Made by a program: the position numbers and the translations under genes. Below the pieces are notes generated by a model. That model had not been told where the DNA came from. It was given only the letters and a program-made list of their open reading frames with translations, and searched no databases. Positions 1-12,900 of a stretch of DNA of 64,000 bases are shown here, piece by piece. This stretch comes from Diphasiastrum complanatum (lineage: Eukaryota; Streptophyta; Lycopodiopsida; Lycopodiales; Lycopodiaceae). Positions within the stretch are counted from its first letter, which is position 1, and every line of letters starts with the position of its first letter. The stretch lies in NCBI GenBank assembly GCA_029204225.1, contig CM055099.1, forward strand, positions 57,485,982 to 57,549,981, given 5' to 3'.

Positions 1-879
1 AGTAGATTCTTTGCCAATTATCTCTTCTTGCTCATTTGCCAATTGCACAAGAACAAGATATTTGAGAGCTCTACTATGTGTGCATTGATAAAATGAAGGT
101 TTTATTTGAATCAAATCAGATTTTCACATCAAACTATTCTCTAGATCAAATATACATGAGGTTTTGCAAATTGATTTAGTGGAGATTATATCCAAAATAA
201 ATCAAATTTCTTAAGGAAAAAAATTGAATTGTATTCTTCCATATTTTTTTTCCAATTTGAATCGGGTAGGTTCAAATTGCTTTCAGGTCAAATCATGTGA
301 AGGTTTGAACTGCGATTCGAGGAAATATTGAAAAGCTTTGTTTTATCCTCTTTATCTTGGTATTAACTCCTTGCGTTGTAGCTAGTGTCACCTCTATGTT
401 TATTGTGGTCCTAGATTGTTGCCTTGTTGCGATCTTCTTACAACATCACAGTCGTGTGATACCAGTAACTGAAAAACCCTCTTTCCAATATTTGTGTAGT
501 CCGATAGCCTCATTTTGCAAGTTTGCAAGGGGAGGGGGATGTTTGCAAATGTTTAGATTTTTGTTTTTGTTATTTTGCTTAGAAGTTTGTGGAGGACTTG
601 CAGGAACAAAATACATCTTACAAGCTACATTATGCATACTATAGTGTACAAAATTATTTAGAACTTACACTAAATTCTAATTAACCTCACATCTTTATGA
701 TCATTAGTGATTAATCAATAGACTACATGCTACACTACATCATTGCACATGGCCCATGCTACACAAAGCTGAAAATTTTCAAGTGTTCACTCGTTCTTGA
801 AATCAAAAAAAATTGAATACTTATTTTTTACATCGAACCACTAGCAAATGTGTTTGTTCATATCAATGATTCATCCCAC
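1..879. other. Upstream stretch, nothing recognised
   Basis: AT-rich sequence with only short ORFs and no family I recognise. It lies upstream of the first visible POL2 exon and is probably intron or 5' flank. Confidence 0.4.
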
Positions 880-1460
880 AGTCTACCTCCTCTTCTTATA
901 GCAAACGTCGTGTCACGTATCCAAACTTGAAATTTTGGGGTCTTCTTTCCATTGTCATGATATATGGATCGTATGAACTTTTCAGGCTCCCAAACATGGT
1001 GAACTTTGAACGTGTCTTCTCGATACATGCTCTGGCCACTTCCAAGTGTTGAGTTGGTGCTTTTATTTTATGTACCATTAGCAACTCTCCTTTGCTCATG
1101 CTTATTTTAGCCATTTGTCAACAATGAAGAGAATATTGGACAAACTCTTTGCTTCAAAGATGGATTGTACATGATCCCATACCTCCTTTGCATTCGTTGC
1201 TCCTTGCATTGTGGTGGTTGGAATTTCCCCTAGTGTCAGACAAATCATTACAGTACCTTTGTTTCTGTGCTTTAGAAACCATGCATCATCCTGATTTAAC
1301 GTGTAGAGAGGTCATTCACATACCATTAGTGAGTTGAAGGGCTTAAAATCCCTTGTCAATTTCATCCATGATTCATAAATTATGTTGTGCATCTCTCATG
1401 GTTAATTGGTTGGAAAGCATAATACAACTTCCCATCTTATATTTCTTCCTTAAACATGAT
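880..1460 (-). pseudogene. Ty1/Copia gag fragment
   Basis: On the minus strand the reading near 1190-1119 gives KEVWDHVQSIFEAKSLSN. Near 950-890 it gives SSYDPYIMTM and FGYVTRRLL. These resemble the Copia gag (UBN2-type) segments around the AKELWD and TRRLL motifs. The frame is broken several times. No LTRs are seen next to it, so it is an old fragment. Confidence 0.5.
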
Positions 1461-1732
1461 TCAAAGTTCTTGTCCAACTACCTATTCTCCCTTTAGTGAT
1501 AACAATCATTTGATATAACTTCGCACACATGAGCGCAAAAAGTTTCCAATACAACAAGAGATTAGGAAAATCCAAGAATGGTTGATGTTATGAGGTTCCA
1601 TCAATTATATGTGAACATCTCTAGTTTGCTGCTTTCGAGTTTGTCACAATGGAAATAGCAGTGGTGATGATGTGAGACTTGCTATGGTACCCAACATTTT
1701 GCATTGCCAAGTTGATGAGATATATTGCACAT

Positions 1733-2297
1733 CAGAGATGCACGTTTCGTTCTAGAACGCGATCTGGAACGCGTTTCGGGAATTCCCGTTAGGGTTTCTC
1801 GGATTGCAAATTTTTTTTTTTTGAAAAGTTGCCAATATGGGTATCGTGTGAAAGGATATCAAAAAAGCAATTGTTATGGAGATCTATTGCTTGGTTTCAG
1901 ATGGTTGCAGCTATTCCACAAGAAGCATACAATTCCTGCCAGTCTAAGGAAGGCTCCTTCTAACTCTTTCTATCGTTTTCTAACAAGAAACGGAATCAGT
2001 AGATCTGCAAACCATTGGCATCAAAACTCCATTTCAAAACTGATTTCTGATATCTATTGGAAAAGCAAATATTCCAAAAGCAAAATTGGTTTCTGATTTC
2101 AAAAGGAAATATTTGGAAAAGCATGACTTAGTCTCTTCAAAAATTACTTCACGGAACGTGCATCTTTGAATCGCCCATCAGATATGTGAAAAAGAATTGC
2201 AATTTTTTTTGCGATCCGGGACCACGTTTCTGGTCCCGGATCGCCAGCGTTCCGGATCGCGCGATCCGAAGCGTGGTTGCAGCGGATCGCAACTCTG
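1733..2297. mobile_element. Non-autonomous hAT-like element A (565 bp)
   Basis: Ends are CAGAGATGCACG on the left and, inverted on the right, CAGAGTTGCGATC. The element is flanked by a perfect 8-bp direct repeat ttgcacat (1725-1732 and 2298-2305), the hallmark hAT target duplication. Subterminal regions are rich in GAACGCG and GATCGCG palindromes. A T-run is followed by a caatatgggtatc motif also found in the large hAT element at 3619 and the derivative at 39779. The 123-codon ORF inside has no recognisable function. Confidence 0.82.
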
Positions 2298-2776
2298 TTG
2301 CACATAAAGTCCTCATGATATTATAGAATATTATGTGCTCCATTTGCACACAATTAGTGGCATATGCTCATGATATTATAGAACAGTTTGTGCTCCATTT
2401 GCATTACTTATATCAACGTCATACATGTACCATCTTGGTTGTGTGAATCTTGAAATTGCAACATCAATGTGCTCAATGCTCGTGAAGATGCTTTTATGAT
2501 TGTGCTTGGCCATCTTGTGATATATCAACTTCGAAGAAACTTGGTGTGCATGTTGAAAGACAACAAATTATTGTGTTGATGGGCCTTTTGTTAGAAGCTC
2601 AAGGCTCAATATTGACCTTGAACCTAATGTACATTGATGCAAGCGTGTACTTTTTCATTCATTTCATATTTTCTCTCAAGTATAACTCTATGTACATTTT
2701 TGTTCTCTTTGTGCAATGTGATTAATCACAACATGATGTCATGTAACACTATTATTTGCACCTTGTGTTATCGCAG

Positions 2777-2845
2777 TCCTCAATGGAAGAGCAAGAGAAC
2801 CTTAATCAAACTTTCAGCTGTGTGAATCTATATTTTATGTGTCAG
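2777..2845 (+). CDS. POL2: POL2 exon, residues 1-23 of the visible part
   Basis: The exon follows an acceptor cgcag and ends at a cag|gtattt donor. It encodes the end of the N-terminal region, finishing CVNLYFMCQ, which matches the plant pol epsilon segment before the DGSTFK block. Phase is 0 at both ends. The preceding exon with the start codon is not visible in the 2.7 kb upstream. Confidence 0.85.
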
Positions 2846-3905
2846 GTATTTGAATTTGTTGTCAAGTTTTATCAAATTTACAACATGCCTTTATATTTGA
2901 ATTAATTACATAAATTTATGATCTTACAAGATGACATCTTTTGTTGTTTATACAGGATGGGTCAACTTTTAAAGCTCAAGTGAAGTTTGCTCCATATTTC
3001 TATGTGAGAACAAAGGTAAGATAATTATGATTTTATGATCTCTTTAAATTTGCGAATTCCATGATTGGGGCTTACTTTTTATTCACGTAGAGCTTCACAT
3101 ATCTGCATGTGAATAACTTCAGTGGTCCTAGTTTTAGTTCACTTGTGGAGAACAAAAGCTTTGATGCAATTCTTAGGAGTATGCTCTAACTTGATTATGA
3201 TAGATTGATTTAAGTTTTTATCTCTAACCAAAGGTTTGAGAAAAATGAGAGATTACATGACAAGAGAAGAGTCCAAGACAAGCTATGAGATCCGACCATA
3301 GTTTATGCATGTTGGATGCCTTACTTGGTGATGGGGTTGTGAGTTGACTATGGAACTTCGTAGACTAAGAAGATAATTTATGGTCATTTGTTGTACCTTG
3401 GCTGGCCCGTGGTGTAGACCCCTCTTCTCACCTTAAGATGTAGTGCGTTGCATAGATGCATTGTGTTCCGGAACATTTAGGGATGTAAAAAAAATTCCAT
3501 CTTCCTTTGTCTGATTGATCTACCTTAAGTGTGAAAGCTTATAGAGATTTTCTTCTACTGTCTCTCTGCCATGTTAGACAAAAATACACAATGTCTTGAC
3601 TCTTTAGGGACTTTGAACCATAGTTGCACTGCATTTCTGAAACGCGTTTCGGAAATATGGAATTTTTTTCCAGAAACGTTTTTTAAATTTTTTTTTTTTT
3701 TGGTTTTTTTTTTTGTGCAATATGGGTATCAGGTGAAAGCTCTAATTAAGAGCATAATTATTGTGTATTTTGCCGAACGTTTCGGGTGCAGGATGGTCTA
3801 GTTTAGGTGCATTAACTCCTAGGTTTACGCTTTAACTCCCAGGTGCATTAATAAAAAAACATGATGCCCCAAAATTTAACTCCCTCTGTCTCTCTCTCTC
3901 TCTCG

Positions 3906-3944
<39 letters not shown>

Positions 3945-6900
3945 GTTATCTCTCTCAGATCCAACAAACTAAACAAAAATGTTGAATCATGCTAAATAAA
4001 AACCATGCTAAGTGTTCTGAACCAATCACCATACTGCATCGTCCTGAACCGTACTGAAGCATTTTTCAACCATATGGAATCGTTTTTCAACCTTACTCTC
4101 TCTCTCTCTCTCTCTCAAAGAACAGTACTGAATCGTTACACTGCTGTGAATAGGATCATCGTAATATATAATATCGGGCCACATGGCACCAAAATGGAGT
4201 ACAATGATGTTCCATGAACATAATGAAAACTACACAACTAAGGCTCGTCAGAGTCATGGTAGGAATCATCATCTGAATTTGTGCCTGACTGCAAATACCA
4301 AGGGTCTGTAGATGAATGAGAACTGGAGGGAGCCATATGCCGTGGTGTGGCCCTGGCTCTGCCGTGTGCTCTGGCTCTCTGCTGCGTGCTCTGGCTCTGG
4401 ATCCTCCCCCTGCCTCTACCTCTACCTCTGCCTCTCTCCCCTCCTCTGCCCCCCTCTGCTTGCCCCCACCCCTGTGTCTACCCCTGCGTGTCTGTGTGTC
4501 AGGTGGCTGTGATCCAACGCCCTGGGATGGCCCTACCCACTGTGATGATGCCTGGCCGACGACTGTCTGTGATGCTCCACTCCTGTCTACAAAAAGTGAA
4601 CTCAGACCCCCCCTCCCAGAACCTCTAGGTCTATGTGTAGGAATGGCTGGCTCCTCCTCTGTCTCCGCATCAGGGTCCATGTTACGAGCTCGTAACCAGT
4701 GCCGAACCCTAGAGAACACAGATAGGTCAGATACCACAGTCAGGGTCGTGTCCAGCGTACATGACCAACAGGGCAAGACAGTGTGAGTAGTGTGCCCCAG
4801 CACGGTCCATAGCCATGGCGGGCCTAACACAGCCTAGGGACCCTGTCAGCAGGATAGGGCCCCCAGTTGGGTCCCGACGTGCAGTCGGCCACGTCAGTGC
4901 CACGTGGCCGACACTTGGCAGTAGCATGCTACCAGTCCTCACACTGGGCTAGGAGGGGCTTACTCTATATCAGGGAGTAGGCAAGGTTGGGTGGATCAGT
5001 TAGTGTTTGCCCTACTGTGGTGTTAGGATCTATTACACTGGTATCAGAGCCATCTCCATCCTAGGGAGTTCAGGACAGCAGTAGAGAAAGCTATCAGAAG
5101 ATAGGAAAGATTTCTCAGATTCTCAGGAAAGAATTGAGGAGGAAAATCGCTGTAGGAACAGCTTTCAAATCCTTGAAATTTGCTGGGAATTTACAGTTGT
5201 TTGAGGCACAATCCCTTGTAGAAGCTCAGCGCTGAAAAATCAGGGATCTACCCTTGATTTTTATGTATCAGTTGTGGATTTTTGAGCACATTTTATATAG
5301 AAAACGTGGAGCAGGTCCAGCGCTGCCAAATTGGGTGGAAACTTCGAATTTGGAGTGAAATTTTCTGGAATTTGGAGCGGATCTGAGACAGAATCGTGGG
5401 TGCAGGTCCAGCGCTGAAGGTCTTTGGCAGGAACCACAAGTTTGCAACTGTTTTGGGTCCTAAAACGGGAATTTTGGAGCAAAAAGTATACACCTCAGAC
5501 AGCGAGGGAAGGGGCCAAGACGATCAGAAGTTTGTTTCTTTTTCTTGGTACCTTGATCTCTGATTTTTCCGGACAGCAGATCTGAAAGCAGTGGAGGAAG
5601 AGCTGAAAGGGCTTTTCTTGATTCTTTCTTTGGAAGTACAGTCCTCAGAAACAGCTAAGTCATCTTTCCTTTCCCTTGTACAGTTGTAAATTAGTCTTTT
5701 AGACTTTTTTCCTTCAGAAGTTAAGGTAGCTCTCTTTCAGTTTCGAAGATGACCACTCCTCAGGGACCTGATCAACCCCAGGAGAGAGGCTTCGACGAAC
5801 TTGAAACAGAAGCCTTGGCTTATAGAAAAGGGAAGGAACCCATGGAAGTAGAAGAACAGGAACAGTTCGCCGAAGAACTCGACGAACTGGTTACCAAGGA
5901 GCAGTTCCTCCAATTGGTAACAGAAGTGGATGAACTGAAGCTGGCATTAGCCAATTTCAAGTCCAGTGTGGACGACTCGTTCGCTGAACTCAAAAACTTG
6001 ATTTTGAGCTCCGCGAAAGGAAGCCTTCCCTCCACTTCTCAGTTATCCCCTTCTCCACTTCCATCAGTTTCGGGTGAGACTTTACGGTCTCACCCCAGTG
6101 TTTTTAAAGATTTAAAGCCTCCTACTTTTAATGGGGAAGAGAAGGATAGAAATGCAGATATTCTACAAACCTTCCTCAGCAAATGGAAGAACATTCATGC
6201 TCTTAAACAGACCCCTGACCATTTGCAAGCAATTGAGGCCAGTCTTTCTTTAGGGCCTATGGCCTATAAGTGGTGGTTAAATCTCCAGGAGACTGGGCAG
6301 ACTCCCCGGTCATGGAAAGCTTTTGAAGAAGCTTTCCTAAGAGAATTTCTACCAGAGAATGAACTTGATAGAGCCTGGGAAGCCTGGGAAAGAACAGTAA
6401 TGGACAAGTCCCTCATCCAATATATCTCGCAGTATCGAGAAGCAATTTTAAAGATTAAAAATATGGATGACTATCAAAAAATCAGGGGATTTGTCCGTGG
6501 CCTCAAAGATGAATATAAAGTAGAGGTCCAGAGAAACTCGCCTACTACCCTTGAGCAAGCTCTCAGATATGCTCAAATCTATGATGATTCAGTGGGTAGG
6601 AAGAGAGCGAGACAGCAACCACTTTCTGAGCAGCTTCCTCAGAAAGACTTTCAATTTAAAAAGAAATTTTTAAAAAGAAAGAAAGAAGATAAATTTAAAG
6701 GTGAAGCTCCTCAGAAACGCCCTTCACTCATACAGCCCTTAAAACCAGATGATTTTGAGAAAGCCAAACAAGAACGTTTGTGCTTTGTGTGTATGGGCAA
6801 GGGACACACAGTCAGACAGTGTCCCAAGGGGCCTTTCACTAAAAAAGATAAAAAACAAGTTCATCTTGTTCAGACTGTATGTTTCCCCAGTGACTCGGCA

Positions 6901-9900
6901 GCTTCCGAGATCAAAGTGTATCATGAAGATCATGAACACTGTTGCCAGCTGACCTCTGCAATGCTAGCGAGACCCTTCAGCTTTGGGCCGCATGACCTAG
7001 TACGTATGCATGGGAAAGTTGGTAACCAGTCAGTAAGAGTCATGGTTGATGATGGGGCAACCCATAATTTCATCAACCACACCCTGGTTAAAAAGCTTAA
7101 ACTACCAGAAGTACCTAGTCAGCATAGGTACATAGTTTCATTAGCTAAGGGTGAAGATAAAAAAATATGGGAAACTATGGTAAGTAAGTTAAATCTTGGT
7201 ATTCAGGGGTACCAAGATCAAATAAACTTTCAGATAATGCACCTGGATCGAACAGACATTGTTCTCGGGAGAGATTGGCTCTACAGTTTAGGACCTTCCC
7301 TCCACAGAAACTATCAGGAGAACACCCTCAGCTTTCAGTATAAAGGCCGAGAGATCCAGTTGCATGGGGAGCATGATGTTCCCAACAGCCCTATGGTCTG
7401 CAGTTCAGAGCTCTGTCAGCTAATCGGAGACGAAGACCATCAGGTATTCTTATGTGACTTTCAGTTTATTCCTGAAGTTTCTATTTCCAGTTCTATTCAG
7501 CAGAAAATCAGTAAATTAGAAACTTTATTGTCTAAATTTAAAGATGTTTTTCCTGAAGATTTGCCACATGGTTTACCACCTAGCAGAGAGGTAGATCATG
7601 TAATAAACCTAGTACCAGGTACAGCACCTGTTTCTAAACCTCCGTATCGGGTCAGCCGAACAGAGGATGAAGAAATAACTAGGCAGTTAACAGACTATCT
7701 TGGGAAAGGCCAAATTCAGACCAGTAGTTCACCATGGGCCTCACCAGTCCTATTGGTGAAAAAGAAAGAGGGGTCTATGCGTCTTTGCGTAGATTACAGA
7801 GCCCTCAATAAAGTCACAATTAAGAATAAATACCCTATGCCTCGGGCAGACGAGTTGTTTGATCAACTCGACGGGGCTAAGTTTTTCAGCAAAATAGACC
7901 TCAGATCGGGATATCATCAAGTCCGTATAAAATCGGAAGATGTCTCGAAAACAGCTTTTAGGACTCGTCACGGTCATTATGAGTTTAAGGTGATGCCATT
8001 TGGGCTCACAAATGCTCCAGCTACCTTTATGACCTTGATGAACAGTGTCCTCAGACCATACTTGGGTAAGTTTGTAGTCGTATTTTTAGATGACATCCTT
8101 GTCTACAGCAAAACGAGGAAGGAGCATCTAAAACACCTCAGAAAGGTGTTTCGACTGCTCAGAAAGCATAAGCTTTATGCTAAACAATCCAAGTGTGAAT
8201 TCTTCGTTGAAGAAGTAGCATATTTGGGTCACATTATCTCTTCAGATGGGATTAAGATGGACCCAAATAAGGTTAAAGCCATACTCAGTTGGCTGAGACC
8301 TCAGAATATTTTGGAACTTCAAATTTTTCTTGGTCTGGCAGGATATTACAGACGATTTGTCAAGGAATATGCTCAGATAGCAGTCCCTATGACAAATCTT
8401 CTTAAGGGGAAGGGAAAGGAGTTCATTTGGGAGTCTGCACAACAGGAGAGCTTTGATGCTCTCAAAACAGCCTTAGCTACAGCACCAGTCTTAAAAGTCG
8501 TCGACCCCAATCAGCCATTTGTGGTCGAAACAGATGCTAGCGACTTTGCAGTAGGCGCTGTGCTAACTCAGGGTGGACGACCAGTTGCGTTCGAGAGTAA
8601 AAAACTCGAGCCAGCACAGATTAGGTATAGTGCCTATGAAAAGGAACTCTTTTCTATAGTCCATGCCCTTAAGACTTGGAGGCATTATTTGTATGGTGCC
8701 AACTTTGAGGTCCTGACAGACCATGAGAGTCTCAGATACCTTTGCAATCAACCTGAGCTTAGAGGTCGGAAAGCTCGTTGGGCAGAGTTGATGCAAGAGT
8801 TTGACATGTCTATCAGATATAGGCGTGGAAAATTCAATACAGTAGCAGATGCCCTTAGCAGAATGCCTATGATAAACGAGCTGAGTTTTACTCAGATTCG
8901 TAATGAGTTACTCGAGTCCTTGAGAGGGAAATGCCAGCATGATGCATTCTTCTCTATTATCTGGAACTCAGTCCAGAACAGACAGTTACAGACTCCAGAA
9001 CCAGTTCCCGGGGCTGGTGCCAGTTCATCCAAGAATACGGCAGCTTCCGTTGAGGATGATGATGAGTCCGAGTATACGTCGTCAGATGACGTTGAGGATT
9101 CTGAGCCTGTATTACCCAAGCAAACCCCAGTGGTTGAGGGTCAGTTGACTCAAGGATTCAAATGGAAACAGTATTCCATTCAGGATGAGTATTTGCTCTA
9201 TAGAGATAGAGTATGTGTCCCCAATTCAGAGGATTATAGGCAGCAGGTCCTATATGAATGTCATGACAATCCTAGCGCGGGACACCCAGGCATACAGAAG
9301 ACCTATGAGCTTCTTCGTAGGCAATTTTTCTGGCCCAGTATGAAAAGGGACGTCCACCAGTATGTAACCAGTTGCCAGAAATGTCAAGTAAATAAAGCAG
9401 AGCGTTTAAAGGCAGGAGGGTTGTTGCATCCCTTAGAAATACCAGCTGGTAAATGGGAGAGTATCTCCATGGATTTTATAGTAGGCCTGCCTAAAACCCA
9501 AAAGGGTAATGACGCTATATGGGTCACAGTTGACCGTCTGACCAAAATGGCTCATTTTATTCCGACCAAAACAACCGTTAGAGCTCCAGAGTTAGCGAGG
9601 TTGTTTGTAGACGGGCTATTTAAATTGTACGGTCTACCTTCCGGCATAGTCAGCGACCGGGACAGTAAGTTTACTGGAAATTTTTGGAAGGCAGTATTCC
9701 ATCATCTCCATACTAAACTTAATATGAGTACCACCGACCATCCACAGACGGACAGTCAAACAGAAAGGGTAAATCAAGTGCTGGAGGATATGCTTCGTGC
9801 ATACGTCAGCAAGAGGCAGACTAATTGGGAGGAGTATCTCTCAATATTAGAGTTTGCTTACAACAGTACCAAACATTCAGCTACGGGATACAGCCCATTT

Positions 9901-12900
9901 ATGCTGATGTACGGTTTTCAGCCACGCTCACCCACAGCTGTAGGGTTTAAACAAGAAAAAGTTGAAGCAGCCAGAAACTTTTTAGAAGACTTAAACCAGA
10001 TGATAGAACATGCTAAGCGTAGCATTAGACAATCCCAGGATCGAGCCAGGCATTATGCAGATCCACACAGACGGGATGTGCAGTTCTCCACTGGTGAGAG
10101 AGTCTACTTGAGAGTCCCAGTTGACTCTAAAACCCTCAAATCAGGAGTGTGTGCTAAGTTGTCTCCAAGGTATTGTGGTCCCTTTACCATCAGTAGGAGA
10201 CTAGGCGAGGTCACCTATGAACTAGAACTCCCACACAGCAGTAAGGTTTTTCCAGTTTTTCATGTAAGTCAGTTACGAAAAGCCTTAACCAGATCAGATA
10301 ATCTGGTAGGGGACAGTGTTCTAGTTCTCCCATTGGATCCTCAACAACCTCCACATGAACCAGAGGAAATTCTTGATAGTAGAGAGACGCAGACTCGTCA
10401 TACTCTATACCGAGAATATCTGGTTAGGTGGAATGATCAGCCTGTTGAGAATGCCACTTGGGAAAGAGGCAGCGTCCTTCGCAAGATTTTTCCAGACTTT
10501 GTCTTAGAGGACCAAGACGGTTCTTAAGGGGGAGGGAGTGTTACGAGCTCGTAACCAGTGCCGAACCCTAGAGAACACAGATAGGTCAGATACCACAGTC
10601 AGGGTCGTGTCCAGCGTACATGACCAACAGGGCAAGACAGTGTGAGTAGTGTGCCCCAGCACGGTCCATAGCCATGGCGGGCCTAACACAGCCTAGGGAC
10701 CCTGTCAGCAGGATAGGGCCCCCAGTTGGGTCCCGACGTGCAGTCGGCCACGTCAGTGCCACGTGGCCGACACTTGGCAGTAGCATGCTACCAGTCCTCA
10801 CACTGGGCTAGGAGGGGCTTACTCTATATCAGGGAGTAGGCAAGGTTGGGTGGATCAGTTAGTGTTTGCCCTACTGTGGTGTTAGGATCTATTACAGTCC
10901 ACCAGCAAGTCAGCAAGGTCATCCCCTTGTGCCTCCGCCCCCATCTCCTCATCCTCCTCCATATCCCCCTCAACCCACTCCTCCTCCTGATAGTCAGCCT
11001 CGAGCTCCTCTCCACCCTCCAAGCCCTCATCATCCCTCTCCTCAGCCCTAGCCCTCTGCCTGTCTGCCCTCCTCGAACGCCGTAGAGCCCGTGCGTAAGC
11101 CTGCGCCTCATCATCCATCTCCTCTTGCGTGGGTGGTGCCCGAGGAGCAGCAACTGCTGAATCCACCAAGCAAGTGGCAGGGTTCACCAGCAACCCAAAA
11201 CAATACATTGTTGGCAGCAATTCATTGCATAATTCAAAAGCAATTCAGTTCGTCAAAGCACAGCAAGAAACAGGGGGTGATGATGTGACTCACCTCGAGC
11301 ATCTGTCCCCCTCCTCGTGTGCGCCTCAGCATACGGCCGTTGGACACCAACCGCCTACGTTGCTCGATGGACAACCTGTTTCTCTTCTGCGTGTGATACA
11401 AGGCCCAGGTGCTCCAATTTCGCTCGCAAGCTCCTGCTGAACAGTTTTGTGCAAGGACTCTCTCGGCCAGTCATCGCAGGTCACCTGTGCCGTGCCCATG
11501 GTAGCCCCACCATGAAACAGGCCTCAACATATCCTCCCTCCGCCGACTCTGCTCTCCATCGAAAGGAAACTGGTAGCACTCAAAGATCAACAGCTGGTAT
11601 GCAATGTTAGTGAGCATCGGACCTGTTGGTAGAAGAAAAAACATGGCTCGTGTAAGTCCTCTTGAATTCACACACTAGCAATGAGCACACTACAGTCACT
11701 ACTGCAGTACTTAGCCTACCAAGCAATTTATCACACGTACCCGGTCCAGGCCATACGCGCTCCGTGTACTCCACCCATCCCCGGTGTAGCTCCCGATCGT
11801 CCCGATCTCGAGTCTCGTGCCTTAAGGGGTGCAATATGTGGGCTACGGCGTGGATGGGTCGTTGGAAGTAGTCCCATATGGCCTCCCAGATACGCGAGAT
11901 CTCGCGCTTCCTGCAATAGGCAAATCACAACAATCATGTAACCATAGCTGCCATAGCATAAAAGAATCGAGTCAGACTTGAGTGAGAAACAACAAACTAG
12001 ACACTGAAGAGTCATACCTGTGCTCAACCAAGGCTGACGTCTGAATCCCCTCGTCGATGCGGTCCACGAATTCGTAAATGAGGCCGAGAGTGCACCCCTC
12101 ACGGTCTACCAGGCGCAGCACTCTGAAAATGGGTAGAAGGACCCCAGTAATCTCCTCAACATCTCTCCAAAACGGCTCACCGAACACAGTGGACTGGAAA
12201 AACGCCGCATGTGGGACGTCCATGAACTCTCGGAAGGACTCGCTAGAAACCATCCACTGCAATGCGTCCTTCACTAATACTAATCGCTCTAGCACCAAAA
12301 AGTAAAAGGCAAAGCATGTGGGTGCTGGCTTCTTCAGGTTCAGGTGCGAGAAGGTGCGGAATAGGGCCAGCACACGCCTCTTCCTGGTAACAAAAGTGAC
12401 CAAGCGCATGGCCGTAGAAGTGACCTGCAACACAGACATCCAGTGAAAAATTTAGACAATAGTTGAGATGTGTTTAGCAGCATGGAGCAGGCGTCAATCA
12501 AGATAGCATAGCAAATGGAGAAACCAATACCTCTCTGATCCATGGAAGTGCACACAGGTCATGGATGAGCAAGTCTATACAATCCGCAGCACAAGGTGTC
12601 CACACAATGCTGGGGTGCTCCCTCGTCATAATCTCTCCCATCTGCTTGCAGTTTGAAGCGTTGTCCGTGACAACCTGAACCACATGCTCTACTCCAATGT
12701 CAACAATAACATCTCTGATAACCTCCCATATAAAATCGGCTGTGATGGCGTCACCACCTCGAGTGGCATCCATGCCATGTAGGAATACTGTGCCAAGCGG
12801 GCAAGAAACCAAGACATTGATGACGGATCACCGACGAATGTCGGTCCATCCATCACTCAATATCGTGCATCCATACCTGCCACAAAACACCCATTAGCCG

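Larger units (their letters stand above)
4680..10896 (+). mobile_element. Complete Ty3/Gypsy chromovirus-type LTR retrotransposon
   Basis: Two 358-bp LTRs (4680-5037 and 10539-10896) look identical base for base. They begin TGTTACGAG and end TATTACA, with the 5-bp target duplication gtcca at 4675-4679 and 10897-10901. A primer binding site follows the 5' LTR, and a purine tract precedes the 3' LTR. One continuous gag-pol ORF lies between. Everything points to a very recent insertion and a copy that may still be competent. It sits inside the last exon of the hAT transposase. Confidence 0.97.

Noticed and set aside
1-2776. Search for the POL2 first exon with the start codon
   Set aside because: No reading matching the conserved N-terminal start of pol epsilon was seen, so it is probably beyond the window.
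4312-4786. Plus-strand ORFs rich in Pro, Ser and Leu
   Set aside because: They are antisense shadows of the acidic, low-complexity hAT tail exon.
4156-4830. 224-codon minus-strand ORF as an independent gene
   Set aside because: It crosses the boundary of the Ty3 LTR. Its upper part is LTR sequence, and its lower part belongs to the tail of the hAT transposase.
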